Positions 21,697 through 35,345 are shown, numbered from the stretch's first letter. The stretch is DNA of 64,000 nt from Saxidomus purpurata (GCA_022818135.1 JAFMSR010000018.1:6298049-6362048); one strand, 5' to 3'. Numbers and translations: made by a program. Notes: generated by a model not told the origin, from the letters alone.

Positions 21697-22046
21697 ATGG
21701 CGACAGGTGGTGATTTATCTAGGACTTTAGAGGGCGGACATGAACCGTTCTATGATTTTCCATGTTCTCTGTGTGAGGGGCAAGGAAAACATGTGGAGGC
21801 TAACAAATACTGTGAGGAATGTTTTGTTTACATGTGTGACAAGTGTGTGAGCACAATACACAATAGGATTCCTCTCAATATGAGACACAAACTGTTGGAT
21901 AAAGGGCAGTTCCCTACTGCGAGGCAGTCCGCATTGAAGTCGTTTCCTACAAAGCGATGCTTGAAGCACCCTGGCGAACTTATGAATATATTTTGTGGAA
22001 AACATGATGTCGTCTGCTGCAGCGCCTGTAAGGCGTTAGATCACAG
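21697..22046 (+). CDS. TRIM-like gene A, exon 1: two B-box zinc fingers
   Basis: 350 nt from the ATG at 21697 to a GTAACC donor after 'gatcacag'. It encodes 116 residues. B-box 1 begins PCSLCEG (Cys-x2-Cys) with YCEECF and CDKC, then HNR and MRHKLL. B-box 2 begins KRCLKHPGE, with FCGKHDVVCCSACKALDH. There is no RING before the B-boxes. It splices in phase 2 to an exon starting with a single T then GAC, which matches 38593. Such B-box/coiled-coil/propeller proteins are hugely expanded in bivalves and are usually proposed as innate-immunity or ubiquitin-pathway scaffolds. That role is inference. Confidence 0.8.
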
Positions 22047-22302
22047 GTAACCAAATGTTTAATAGTTTAATCACTTACATGTATATAAAGATTAAAATAC
22101 TTTTAGAGAAGTGAAATGTTTTGATTTCACCCTACAAATGTATTGGCAGAATTTCTACACGCAAATATGATCATGGTATGTTTCAGATTGTGAAGATAAA
22201 TATCAGTTATTTCAGTTGCCTCGTAGAAAGTATTGTTGATGAATTCCTTAGCACTGATATGACGTCTGGTCAGTGTCAAATGTCACCTACGTTTACGATT
22301 TA

Positions 22303-22990
22303 CTAAACACGTTCTGTTGAGAATAGTCACCTTTCTGATTGTGCCTTAACTATACCATTTTCAACATTTGTTTTCAAATATCAATATCCATGTATAATTT
22401 CGTTAGAATTAACGGTTTTTCCTATGTGAACAATCATGTTTGTGTTATATAGAACAAAGAGGTGTTATTGATACTAAATATTTTATTACTTTTCACATTA
22501 AGTACATACATGATAATGATACTACAATGTACAAACGTACTTGCTTATACAAAATATCAGTTAAACAACTTGGTGCACAAAAAAATTGACTGAATTCAGT
22601 CACTAACTGACCATACATTCATAGCACATATGAATCTGAACTCCAAGACGATTCGAATATGATTGAAATTGCATCTGACTGAATTTCAGTCATTCCTGAT
22701 TTCACTATCTACAACTGAAGAAGCAATAAAAGTTTTTCGGTAAACAAAGTAAGAAGCTAGGCCGACAGTGACTGAATTCAGTCACGAAATAGCATTCATT
22801 TAGGCTATAATTGTATCTGATAGAATTCAGTTATTTCTGTTTTCACTTTCCTAAAATTTTGAAAACAATTGAAATACTGAAACCAATGACTGTTTTTCCG
22901 TGAACAAAGATGGAAGCTAGCCGAATTTGGCTAAACACATGGAAATTCAACGATACAGGCTGCAAAATAAATGTATTTACTCAAAATTAT
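22303..22990 (+). repeat. left terminal inverted repeat of the 12.6-kb element
   Basis: It begins 'ctaaacacgttctgttgaga' and is the inverted counterpart of 34215-34897. It contains perfect or near-perfect palindromes: GACTGAATTCAGTC (two), 'gactgaatttcagtc' and 'agccgaatttggct'. Divergence between arms is of the order of ten per cent by eye, so the insertion is not recent. Confidence 0.8.
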
Positions 22991-24256
22991 TATTAATATC
23001 CTTGTTTATAACAACAGTATGTTAAATAAACAGGTGTGTATATCAATCTGGTAAATAAACATGCATGCAAACAAAAATAGTAAAGTACAATTCCGTTAAA
23101 AATAAATATATTATAAAGATATACTATTTCGAAGTAATCGTTCTAAGGCCAAGAAAATAACTATCAGTTTCTTTGCTACGTCTTCATGTTCTTACATTCA
23201 CTAGCGCTATTTAACAATTGTACATATTGCGTATATAATTTTACATATCTTTATATTAAAATTTAGAAATAAAATATGATTATTTTGTGTTCATGTTGTG
23301 TCACCAGAGACAATTATAACAGCAACAACAACAACACACTTGATGAAAAAAATGAATAACAGTGCAGAAAATGAGCGCACTTCATTCAAACAAAACATCA
23401 ATAAAAGAATTGGATATAAACTGAACAGAGCAATGAAATGGTCGCACTTTGAGTCAAGTTATTGCGAGTAATACAAGAATACTTATCTGCAAACTGGGAG
23501 GGTAAATATCAAATCTAGTCGGATTATACCAGTTTGGGGCTAATAAATACGATTAAAACTACGCTTATAAGCTTACCTTTGTTTACAAGAGTATACAATT
23601 GGACATTATTTTCCTCCTACATGGAGTAGTAGAAATATGGTTTAACCTGTCTTACTGGCAGTCATCTGCCTTAATATGCCAATTCATATGTTTCCTAATG
23701 TTCCATTTTAATTTGAATATAAGCATAAAATAAAATTGTTTAAAAGAAATGTATACATTTACAGCAAAACAGTCAGTCTAAACATCAAAACTATAATGTA
23801 AGATATCAACATGTATGCATTATAAAACATACGCCGTCTAGCATCCAGGACAGCTAAAACTTAAATACAAAGGTAAATACTTTCTGTGATAAAATCATTT
23901 TTATTGATGGTAAATAAACTAATTTCTTAAGACAAAAAACATGGTGTAAGAAACCACCTGAAAAATAATCAGGTAAATACTTTTCATGATAAAAAGCATT
24001 TTCATTGTTTATAAACTAAGTTCTTAAGATTATAATTATGACTGAATGCGCCGCCGTTCTGTTTAAAATTCTACGTTTAAAACGAAACACGACCATAATT
24101 ATCACAAGCACTGTAAAATTCAGCAAAGGGTCGTACAGAGCCTTTAGATATGGATGTATCAATGGACATGTATCTTCAGACTTCCAAAGACAGTCGAGTT
24201 TTGAGCATTTTTGATGTAAAATTGTAAATGAGTATTGCTATTATGACCGGTATTGA

Positions 24257-25508
24257 TCATCCCCCTTTTTTAGGCTTCATAACTCCATCCCCTGTCCGTT
24301 TATCAGCATCCGTAGTATACAACAAGTCATCTGAGTCACTGTTAAGACTTGCCCAATCGACTTTTGATTATCCTCTTGGGATGATTTAAGGCATATGCAA
24401 TTTTCCTTTGTAACTGTCTCCCGATACTCTCCAAAAGGTAGCCTGAAAAGGAAAGATATATTACTTCATCCACTTCTAAAAAGAAACAATAGCTATCTAG
24501 CTGACCTAAATAAACGCCTCAAAGAACTATTTCCCATAATGTAAAACATGTATTAAGTGTCTGAGACAAAAGTGAGCAAGTCTGTTTTACTGAGGTCGGT
24601 AAAAGAGACTTTTCATCACATCTCAAAAGCTGAATTAGAATCCCATTTCACGATATTATTTGTTACTCCCTGTCAATCCATGTTATCATAATTCAAAGCG
24701 GATCATTAACCTGCTGATAGGAATTTCTGTGGTACAGTTAATGGTTTTCTTTGATGACATCGAAAGTTAATATCTATTACACATTAATACGTTTTGAAGA
24801 AACACTTATATATAATGTAGAAGCAACTTGACATGATATTTGGTACGAAACAGTAGTTTGGTTATTTAAAAGTGCTTCCTGTGTGTCATATACTGTCAGA
24901 TATTCAGTTGATTATCACAAATAAATATATACAATCAATTGATTATTTCAAAACGAATGTTAAATCCCCCCCCAAAAAAAGACCAGTAACTACACCTCTA
25001 TGACTTATATAATAGAGTTTATCCATAAGGGCTAAATTGTTTTAAACATTTGCTGTCCGTGAACAGTTTTGTTCTGAAGGTTTTGTGTCTTAAAAATGTT
25101 GAATTAGTTTTATCTGCCCTTAATCTAAACATGCATCTCAAAATATAAATCATAAAATGTACTTACTGTTTTGGTACCCATAACTTGTGTTCCTATGTCG
25201 TCATGTACATTTTCCGGTTCCGGTACGTTGAGAAGTTTCTGTTCTGTAGAACGTTCTTATGAAATTAACGTTTTCATTATGGCTGTCGTTATTTACGCTC
25301 AGCATGAGAGCTTCGTTCTGCTATAAATTCGAGTAAACCTGTTCGCCGAACGTCCTCCTTTTGATGATATCAAGTTTATTGTTTCAATCAATAACAACAC
25401 ACTAACAACGCTATACTCCTTCCTTTCCCTCTGAACGAAAGCTCTCTCAAGTGCCAGCATAATCTTCGGTGCAGCATTAAATGGAACTGCAACATTTCCA
25501 AGCATTGC
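24257..25508 (-). pseudogene. decayed exon pair of an unidentified gene inside the 12.6-kb element
   Basis: Two minus-strand exon-like blocks: 25508-25167, with acceptor 'gactgtgtag' and donor GTAAGT, and 24442-24257, with acceptor 'ccttttcag' and a stop at 24257-24259. Coding-like stretches such as RRTFGEQVYSNL, QNEALMLSVNNDSHNENVNF, EQKLLNVPEPENVHDDIGTQ and NSDSDDLLYTTDADKRTGDG are spread over different frames with one in-frame TAG. A hydrophobic SVVSVLLLIETINLI upstream suggests the membrane segment and cytoplasmic tail of a receptor. Best explained as a broken, perhaps captured, host gene fragment. Alternative: chance open frames. Confidence 0.35.
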
Positions 25509-27128
25509 CTACACAGTCAACTATGTATCTTACTTTGTGAAGTTTTAACACTCTATCTAGTGAAAACAAATTTGAAATAATTATGTTATATGCTACAACA
25601 CACTTATCTAATAAACATGTAGCTGAGCGTACTCCTACAAGGATCATTCAACAGTCCTTTCTTGTATTTTACTTTCAGAATTTACAGCTAAAGAGATGTA
25701 TCTCAAGAAATACATTACAGGCTTGGGAGACATTTATATTGGGCATTAATGATAATGTTCTACATTTATTGCTGGCAAATACGGCTAATGTTCATAATAC
25801 CGTGCTGATAATTAGCTGACACTGACAGGTTTTAGATATTTTATATGGCCGGTCTGGTATCTCGGGTATTACGTTTTAAATGAAATGCAACAAAGAAATG
25901 AATTTGTGAGGAAATTTGATCTAGATTCCTGATGCAGATTAATATTTCAAGTTAAACGCGATTTTTCATGTCACTCATTTGCCTAAATGAACCAGGTCTG
26001 ATCTCAACGCGCATGTTCGTTGGAAACATGAGATATAAGTATAAATACTACTACTACATGTACTAAAAAAATAATTATTATTATTATAACAATAAAGATA
26101 CTGATAATAAATTCTTTATAGGCTGAGATTGATAGCCCTTGAGCTTTTGTGTGTTTGATAACACTGTATCATAAAAAAAAATTTGCTAACCTTAACTGAC
26201 CACAGCACTGATCCCATGCTTTTAACAAATGTTCTGAGAGAATTAATGGTTTTATTACTTTAAATGTGGAACTACTGGGATTTTTGTTGTGAGTGTGAAT
26301 TTCAGTGCACAGCGAATGATCAAATATTGACAAGCTTTATATCAGTATATGCTCTTCTTTTTACATAGAAGAAGTAACACACAGTTTCGTAACTAACATA
26401 AAGTTATTTCCTATTTTACTGAAAAATAAATATTTTTAGTTTATAGATATATTTGTTGTTTCTATCATACTGAAAGGTATCATTTAAACAAAAGAGATAT
26501 CTCTTAAATGTAAAGATATATCTTCTTCTCTGTGAGAAGTTATCGTCGGTGATAGATATCTTTATAGTTATATGCACATAATTATATCTATCAGTAAGAT
26601 TTTTGTCTTCAAATACAAGTGGTATCTGAAAAATATAACCTTCTATGCAAACGAGATATCTCAAGAAACTGAGACTGACATATCACTAAAGCACATTAGA
26701 TATCCAAAGGGCATTTAAAATATTATATTTATTATATTATATTAGAGATATCTTTCAGATTTGCAGGGGTGTCTTTGTATCAGATCGGGATATCTGCAGT
26801 TTTTACCAGTGATGGAAAATCTCATCTTACACCCCGGCAGAGCCTCGGTACCGCCAAAACAGTTACCCTCGAGCCAGATATTTCCATTTGCACGTATAAC
26901 TAGTGAAATATTCTTATTATCTTTCTAATAAAAACGAAAATTATGTTAAGTGTATCGTTGGTTTCGCGAGTTAGCATTGAATTATATTCGTATAAATTGA
27001 CTTTGTCCTGTATTTTTAGTTCACCCTGAGCACGCAGTGACCTCTCCCACCACTCGCCATCCATCGTGCGTCTGTCATCCGTCCGTCTGTCAAATAGTTC
27101 GTCCCACTTCCGCGGCATCTCCTATTAA

Positions 27129-27131
27129 CTA

Positions 27132-27178
<47 letters not shown>
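27129..27178. repeat. AAT microsatellite
   Basis: About sixteen AAT units. Confidence 0.9.
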
Positions 27179-27179
<1 letters not shown>

Positions 27180-28634
27180 CTCTTTATTTTCAGAAGGTAA
27201 CTCAATCAGACATAACAAATATTAAGTGCAGTACATTAATAGGTGATGAATCGTATATACAATGAGGCCTTCTTAAACAATTTAAATGATAAATATTATT
27301 TAACTTTACAGTGATGTTTTGGGTGGTTTTATTTAATATTTGCAATGAGAATGCATTCCATCATTGCAGTTATTTTGTTGTTGTGGCAATAAAAAGAAAA
27401 CATTATAATCATCTTGTGCGCAAGTCGAATACTTTGACAGTTTTTTTAACTGCACAAACTTGATAGTATTTTACTTTGTAAATATTTGATGACAGATAAA
27501 AATGTTATGAACAGAGATAATCCCTGAAACTTCAAACAGTTCCTAAAATCCAGGATCATCCTACTTGCAGGTGACTTTAATTGTTTAATTCCTCAATTTT
27601 GAATTACATGTACAGTTACGACTCAAAATGTTACGAAATTTTGCTTGCTGAAACTGGTCAAAATAGCTCTCTTTTGTGGAAAGAATGAAAGTCGGACTTG
27701 GCTTTTATTTCAGCAAAATTAACTCCAATTTTATATTAGTTCTGGATTATAACATAACATAATATATAGTTTATTCGGCATTAAATTGTAACATACATAT
27801 TTATAGCAGCAGGATATAGTGTTTTAGTATACATGTACATGCATGGAAAAGTCGACTGTCTCAGTGGTTAAGTTTTTAATCAAGTAGATTGCCAAGCTGC
27901 TGTAATCTCCGAGACAATGTTTTAAGGCGAAGTGTTCAGATAAGAACGTACACTATGAAAAAGTTGCCAAAGACTGTCATCTTAATGTGATGTAACTAAA
28001 GCAATATTCAAAGTTTATTACGTTCGATTTTGTATATCAAATGAGTGTGGAGAGGAAAACTGCAATACCCACTTAATCGTCATATGACTCATGTATCAAA
28101 CCCGGATCTAATTATGCATGTTTGAGGTAAAGTATACATTACAGAATCCGGGACGGCTAACTTGTGTAGGTGTTTATATAATGATATATACAAAAGGATA
28201 AGGATTTTATGGTATAAACATCTGCACCATCTTCTATAAAATAAATCATATTTTATTAAATATTTTGAAGTATGATACGGTATTAAATGTCATATATTAT
28301 TTGATAATTGCACCATTTGTAGGCAGAAAAACATCATTATTTAAGCACAAAACATCCTGCAGTCTGTATGCAATCATCATTACAATTCTGATCTTCGTAA
28401 GTACACCATTGAAATACAATAAAACTACACTTAGCATGGTTAAAATTCGTTTTGAATGCGTTTGAAAAGAAAACAGGATACGTGTCACGTTTTATAAATT
28501 ACTTGATGAAATAACACACAAACGAAAAACAGTTTTAATTGCACGCCACATTTTCAAAAGTTTAATGATTACATGTTATGAAAGTAATTTGACAGTACCT
28601 TGTAAAATTGAAGGCTCATTTTATTCTTTGATTT

Positions 28635-28740
28635 ATGTACCGGTTGTCACTGTTTGGTTTCACGTCTTTGGTACGACGTGGTTTGAACACGCTACTTCTC
28701 TCATTAGAAGCAGGCGTTCTTCCACCAGGATATCTAGGAT
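28635..28740 (-). repeat. degenerate SINE fragment
   Basis: 'tttcacgtctttggtacgac' matches the body of the SINE at 58620-58800 ('tttttcacgtctttggtatg'). The adjoining sequence is a diverged tRNA-like head. Confidence 0.5.
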
Positions 28741-28984
28741 TTCTGACACTGATATGTGTTATCATTGAATTCTTTATTATAACATAAAACTTATGAATGG
28801 TTTTACATACTCAAGAAGAAAGTATTATGTAAATGTTTTTTAAGATGTTTAAAGAGCAAATATTTTAGCAACGTCAATTCGTTTAATTAGTCACAGTACT
28901 GTTTCCCGTGCGCCTGACGCCAACGTTACACGTGCGTAAAATCTACAGGACAGAGATAAATGCGCTACAGCATTTTCACATGCA

Positions 28985-29475
28985 TAGAAGCTAGGGGAGT
29001 ATTTTGAAATATGTAGGAAAAACTTAGAAAATCTTCTCTGAAACCACAAGGCCTATGAGCTTAGATAGTTAGCATGTGGCATTGCCTAGTAGATCTCTAC
29101 TGAGATTGTTCAAATTATGATCACCGAGTCAAAATTGACCCCGCCCGGGGTCACTTGTTTTTACAGAGGCTTATATATGGGAATTTTTTTTGATCTTCTA
29201 CTCTGAAACCACAAGGCCTAGAGCTTAGATATCTTGCATGTGGCATTGTCTAGTGAAATTCTACCAAGATTGTTCAAATCATGACCCGGGTCAAAATTGA
29301 CCCCACTCGGGGATCTCTTGATTTTACATAGGCTTATATAGGAAAAACTTTAAAGATCTTTATCTCTGAAACCACCTCTACCAAGAATGTTCAAATCATG
29401 ACCCCCAGGTCAAAATTGACCCTGTCTGCTATTGTTGACCGAGCAATATAGGGCCATCTTGGCCCTCTTGTTTTT
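28985..29475. repeat. dispersed repeat, family 1, inverted copy
   Basis: Three imperfect internal copies of 'tctgaaaccacaaggccta' followed by 'gtcaaaattgacccc'. It ends with 'ccatcttggccctcttg', the reverse complement of the start of the copy at 692. Confidence 0.65.
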
Positions 29476-31592
29476 TTGTTTCATCTGATATGGCACTTGT
29501 CAAGACACAAAGTGAATAAAGTTAAACTGTTACAAGATTAAATGACTACCTGTGACATGGTGGAGTAAATGTAAATACTTGTAAGAATCGTTGACAGAAG
29601 TATACTTAAGTCTTTTCAAATTGTTTGTCAATGTGTTAAAGTATTAGGTAAGCTCATGAGAAGTGAATAAAAAGTAAGATAAGATATTACATGTACTCGT
29701 ATTTACTAGTATTTAGAGCGGACAAAACTGCTTTTGATTCAACTGTGCTACTAAAGTGTCGAGTTGCCTTTTTCCTGGAGCAATAACTCGTCCCAGCTTT
29801 TTCTTTGTAAAAAAATCAAACTGAAATTTTACCATCATGCACAAATAAATGTCGTGATAGATTTTAAACTTTCATCAATTTAAAGTTTAGTCAGGTTTCT
29901 TTCACATTAGCGTAAGGCGGCTTCTTCATATTAAATACAGTAATTTAATCCTGATGTTTGTTTGAGGTTTTTTCTGCATGCAGAGTAATATCTTAAACCA
30001 TCCCTCATTGTGCAGACTGCATATTAGATTACAATTTAATGTCTGCAAAACCGGCTACAAGCACAAAGGTTCATAAAGCATACATTTATTGTCAGCAATT
30101 GTCAAACTGTGCACGAATAAAAAAAAACACCACATTTATAACAGGTGAGATCTACCCAGAAGAACGGACTTTGAAAACAAATTCTTTGTATAAATTAAGC
30201 GTTTGAATTTGAAAGTGACATACGCATGTGTGTTTGTGTGACATTACACCAGTCTATGATTTAAAATGTAAGACAATTTCCCGTGAAAATGTGTCAAAAT
30301 GTACAAATTCTTTTCACAGGTGTTACATCTGCTTGTTTACGTTGAGTTAAAACAAGTGTCAAAATAAGTCAACTTGCTACAATACAGATCTTACTTTAAC
30401 CAAATGCAGTCCTTTTAATTTACTCATTCAATTTACACATTTCATGGATAAAGGGTACCGAGACTTGTTAAAGTCGGTACAATCATCGTTCACTTTTTTC
30501 CTCTTTATATTATTTCCGCGAAAACTACGCACGCACCCGATCTGTATTACGATTACATTTTTAAGTGACTGTGCTTATTAAAATATTGTAAAGGTAAGCG
30601 AAATCCTACAAATATTTTATTTATTTTCACACAAATTTGTAGTTGATATAATTCCCTTGCCGATATCACTGAAGCAAAAACCATCTTTTAAATGATGTTC
30701 TTTATATGGGTCAAATTATTGAGACAAGTGACCCAACAAATTGACTAAAAGTCATGCAAGCCTTAACATTTCATACGGAAAATGCGGTGGTACTTCTTTG
30801 AATTAAAAAAGGTAGGCGAAAGACCAAATTAATCTTTTTAAACTTTACACCATTATCAAGAGAAAAAATAATATTTATTTGTCTGACCGAAGCAAAAACG
30901 ATTAATTAAACAGTTTTGATTTATAAGGATTAAACCAATATTTCCCATCTTTGTTTCATGTGTAAAAACCGCGTCTAATCGATTATCGGGAAAAAATAAA
31001 AGTTCCATATGTTTCCATAAATATATAGGTAATAAATGAAATATTGAGATTTTGCTTGTTCCATCCTTAAAAATATTGGAGTTTTCGGAAGTTACGTATG
31101 AAAAAATGAGTCCAGTGACTGTTTGACATTTTCGCTCCGTGTACGTAAACGATCACTTTATTTACGGAATACCTATTCCTAAAAGCGTCGTCACTTTTAC
31201 GCGTTGCAGTGACATTATTCAAGAGCGCTTTCTGAAAAATCTAAGCCGAACACATCCTATTTTTATTCAATTATTCAGTTTCAGATATCAAGAATAGTAA
31301 ATTGTCAAAATTTCAAAATCTTTCACCGTCTACTTTTTTGGTTATTCTCCGAAATGCCAAAATTCATGGAGCAGAAAAATGTTGTTTCTGACGTTTTTCT
31401 GTACGTTTTCGATGGAAATGTAATACTTTTTAAACTGAAGTGTAATAGTTTGCACACCGATTGATAAAATATTTTGCAAGTATTATAGCAAACTTTGAAA
31501 AATAAAAGTAGGTCCACAAATGATAAAATAACATAACAATAACCACATGATGGTATGCTTCCGGTACGCTGTCGCCAGATGGCGTTGTTTAA

Positions 31593-31610
31593 TGACGTCA
31601 CGTGACGTCA
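31593..31610. promoter_or_regulatory. 18-bp palindrome: two CRE sites around an E-box
   Basis: TGACGTCACGTGACGTCA is a perfect palindrome. It has two CREB/ATF sites (TGACGTCA) overlapping a central CACGTG. It stands in a locally GC-richer patch (31560-31640). No gene start is evident next to it. Confidence 0.4.
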
Positions 31611-34214
31611 TGTGAATAAAAACGTTACCATGCAACGCAGATGGGCACAATATACGCATGTACCAATTTTTAAATAAATGTGACAACTTTTAATTTTACC
31701 GACTAAAGGTACTGATCTACCTTAATAACTTAGTTGGGCCCACACCTGCTTGAATGATTCAAGACCAGGCAGAATCTCAATATGCGTGTGTAATCTATTT
31801 CACAGGACTGTGGAATGGGTGAAAAAAAAGAGGATACTAGGGGAATGCACATGTCTTGTTAATCTGTTAAGATTGTACTACATTTTCTAAAACATAACCA
31901 ATTTGTATATTGCATTTCAAATTGTTTCTCATAAGAATAATGTTGAATAATACCTTTCAATATATACAATAACAATACATTTCATCTAATATTTCAACAA
32001 ATATTTTCAGATTGACGAAAGACAGTCGGGGTGATGTTTTCATGCATTTTAAGAAATGACCTGCAAATGAAAGTCGTAGGCTGGAGAAGAACAACTAGAA
32101 CAACTAGACATGTTCCAACTGAACGCCCGGTGGCAGATTGTTACATGAATAATACCACTGAATCATATCAGTTCCATAAATTGAATCATTTTCAAGCTTT
32201 ACTTGATATAATATTCATGTGCATGTACTTGCATGTTTCCGTTTCAGCTGTCTTGGATGTAAAGGGGCGTATGTTTATAATGCATACGTGTATGTATATA
32301 TTCTTACAGTTATGTTGTCTATTTTGTTGTGTATGTATCTTGTAAAATGTTCAAAAACTATACAACAGATTACATTAACAACATTTTGTTGTAAGTTAAA
32401 TGTATGATTAAACCGGACACAGTTTGCATTTAAAATGGTGGCTGTACATTTAATGTGTTTTTAATATGAATGGCAAATTGAGCAAAAATAGAATTTGGCT
32501 TCTAAAGGCTGACGACTGCTGAATATATGTGAACACTAGGCAGGTTATCTTATATAATCATGTTATCAATCAATTTCAGTCGAGGACTGTCAGATTCATG
32601 GGTACGTCTAACAGACAGTGCTTGTTGTCCGGCCATTGATATTTCCAATAGTTTTCACAGTTCCAGTCTTAATAGCCCTGCCTTCTTGTTTATGTCTAAG
32701 AGCCAATTAAAGTCCATAACTTACATCCCATCCCGTCTGACTTATGATATGTCAATCATGTAGAAATCTCCAATCATTCTACAGGACAGGTGGTACCACC
32801 TTTTGTTATGAAATAGGCATGCCCATAGATTCCATAAAACTGCTCGAGATTGGTGGTCTATATATGGTTTTCGTCTCCATGGCCAGATGCAGGCGACGTT
32901 AGGGTTACTAACATGTACTACCGGTTTACCTTTTCCCTTCTTCATACCTTTCTGATTAATTGCTTGTGGGTTTGGTGTTAAAAGGTATATAATTGTAATT
33001 TGGCCATGTAACATATTTGTTTGAAACTTTAACATCTGATCATTTACACTCATTTATGTTCACTGAGCGTTTAATTCAAGTACGATTTTTACTGGAGGTA
33101 TTTTTAAAATTTGATTTCCCTATCCTGGTTGCCCAACCAAGATAGTTATTTTATAAGTAAAAATTTGATACACATACTTTGCCTACAGAAAGATATAAAT
33201 ATAAGACCTTTTATATTATATTTGTGAAATATTTGCATTAAATATTATATTTTATATGGAATTCATTAGAAGTTCAAGTTTGAAAAGATATAATTACCTC
33301 CCTTTACCTATCTTGGGTGCGCACCCATGATAGATTGGAAATAATCTATTCAGAAGCTACACGTAGGTTTAAATCTTGCATTTTGGATCAGAATGTTAAG
33401 ATATTTGTATATCTATCCAATTCAAATGTAAAAGTAGAAATTATATTGAAATAAAAAAGAAATACTCAACGTTTTAAATACTTTCATATTAAATAATAAC
33501 AAAATTTTATAAAAGTTAATAAAATGTAAATTTCTGATAGGGAACGAACTCTATGTAATGGGTCTTTTTGTTCATTAGATAAATCTCTAACAGAATAAAA
33601 ATTATACAAAATAAATTGTCATAAAATGTGCCTTAAAAGTAATTGACCACCTTTAATTTATATTCATTCATTTATTCATTCATTCGTTCATTCGTTCATT
33701 TGTTTTGTTTTTTTGGCTAATTGTGGTTTTAATATTTATGTATGCTTAAATAGTATTTGTCATATGGGCTAAAATAGTATTTGTCATTAGTGAACTAGAT
33801 ATTGAAATAATGATTTATTGATCAATCGATTTATGTTTCGTTTGCACTGCGTCGACTAGCTTTACATGTATTCTTGTCGTTACTTTATTCGTCTACATAA
33901 TTGTGTGTTTCTGTTTAGCTAAGAGAAACTTTTGTTGTTATGTACAGCTCTACTGATCTACTTACTCCCTCTTCGTTTTTGTTGGTCGCTAGTTTAAGGC
34001 ACGAAAAACTAAAGCTGTTTGATGTTCGTCTCTTTTAATGAATTAATTTTTGTCTTTCAATTTTCATTTTTACATTATGTGTTGCATCATCTTGTTACAT
34101 TACCTCAACACACAATTTAAATAATAATAAATTATTTCGCAATTAAAATAAATACGGTATATGCACATTTGTAAACATACATTTGTATCGCGTCACTTAC
34201 TGAAAGGTGATAAT

Positions 34215-34897
34215 TTTGAGTTTATACATTTATTTTACATCCAGTATCGGTAAATTTCCATGTGTGTTATGAATCATGCTATTTAGCCGAATTCGGCTAA
34301 CTTCTTACTTTGATCATGGAAAAACATTGCTTTCAGCGTTTAGGATATTTTAGAAATTTAGGAAAGTGAAAACATAAATAACTAATTTTTATCAGATACA
34401 ATTTTAGCCTAAATGATTGCTATTTCGTGACTGAATTCAGTCATAGTCGGCCTAGCTTCTACTTTTGTTTACCGAAAAACTTTCATTGCTTCTTCAGTTA
34501 CAGATAGTGAAATCAGGAATGACTGAAATTCAGTCAGATGCAATTTCAGTCTTGGAGTACAGATTCATATATGCTATGAATGTACGGTCAGTTAGTGACT
34601 GAATTCAGTCAATTTTTTTTTGTGCACCAAGTTGTTTAACTGATATTTTGTATAAGCAAGTACGTTTGTAATATCATTATCATTATCATGTATGTACTTA
34701 ATGTGAAAAGTAATAAAATATTTAGTATCAATAACACGTCTTTGTTCTATATAACACAAACATGATTGTTCATATAGGAAAAACCGTTAATTATAACGAA
34801 ATTATACACGGATATTGATATTTGAAAACAAATGTTGAAAATGGCATAGTTAAGGCACAATCAGAAAGGTGACTATTCTCATCAGAACGTATTCTAA
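34215..34897 (-). repeat. right terminal inverted repeat of the 12.6-kb element
   Basis: Reverse complement of 22303-22990 throughout, including the GACTGAATTCAGTC palindromes near 34431 and 34600 and 'tagccgaattcggcta' near 34284. It ends 'tcagaacgtattctaa' before the flanking TA. Confidence 0.8.
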
Positions 34898-35230
34898 TAG
34901 GTGAAACATCTCGTATATATAGTACGTACGGTCTCGGGCAAAAGTCAGTTTATATATTTATGACGTACGATTAGGGTCAGGAGTATTATTTGGTAGGTTG
35001 CAACTTAATTGATATGTGAAAACGTGTTAATGGATGAACGGTTTAGGCGGATCCTCTTATGTATTAAGTAGGCACTTAATGATGTACTACCATTATGTTA
35101 CATATTTAGTATTATTACACTACATGCATTGTCAACATGGCCAAGCAAAAGGAGAGACATATACTAAGTCAAACAGAGTGAAAAATACAAATAGAAAACT
35201 TTAATTCATCTATAGTATATGTTATTAAAT

Positions 35231-35345
35231 GAGTGATTTGATAGTTGCCCTGTTATTTGTCCGAGGGCATTCGTATTGGCCCGAGACCCTAGGGCGAGGG
35301 CCAATACGAGTGCCAGAGGACAAATGATAGGGCCTATATAACTAA
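35231..35345. repeat. MITE-like hairpin, damaged copy
   Basis: Inverted arms 'ttgccctgttatttgtc' and 'gacaaatgatagggc', and 'tcgtattggcccgag' and 'gagggccaatacga'. The outer right arm is deleted compared with the paralogous copy at 44033. Confidence 0.65.

Larger units (their letters stand above)
22303..34897. mobile_element. 12.6-kb insertion with ~690-bp terminal inverted repeats
   Basis: Unit 1 is collinear with unit 2 up to 'tttacgattt' and resumes at 'aggtgaaacatctcg' (34899). In unit 2 these are adjacent (43710/43711). The inserted 12,595 bp have ends that are inverted repeats and are flanked by TA, single in the empty site. The interior (22990-34215) has no long open frame. It holds a decayed exon pair, microsatellites, a SINE fragment and an inverted family-1 repeat. 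It lies in the intron between exons 1 and 2 of gene A. The superfamily is not identified; a TA duplication suggests Tc1/mariner-like or another TA-targeting DNA transposon, but the size is unusual. Confidence 0.8.

Noticed and set aside
32742..33053. 103-codon minus-strand frame in the 12.6-kb element (VSNPNVACIWPWRRKPY)
   Set aside because: Looks slightly coding-like, but there are no clear splice sites, no recognised domain and no paralog in the window.
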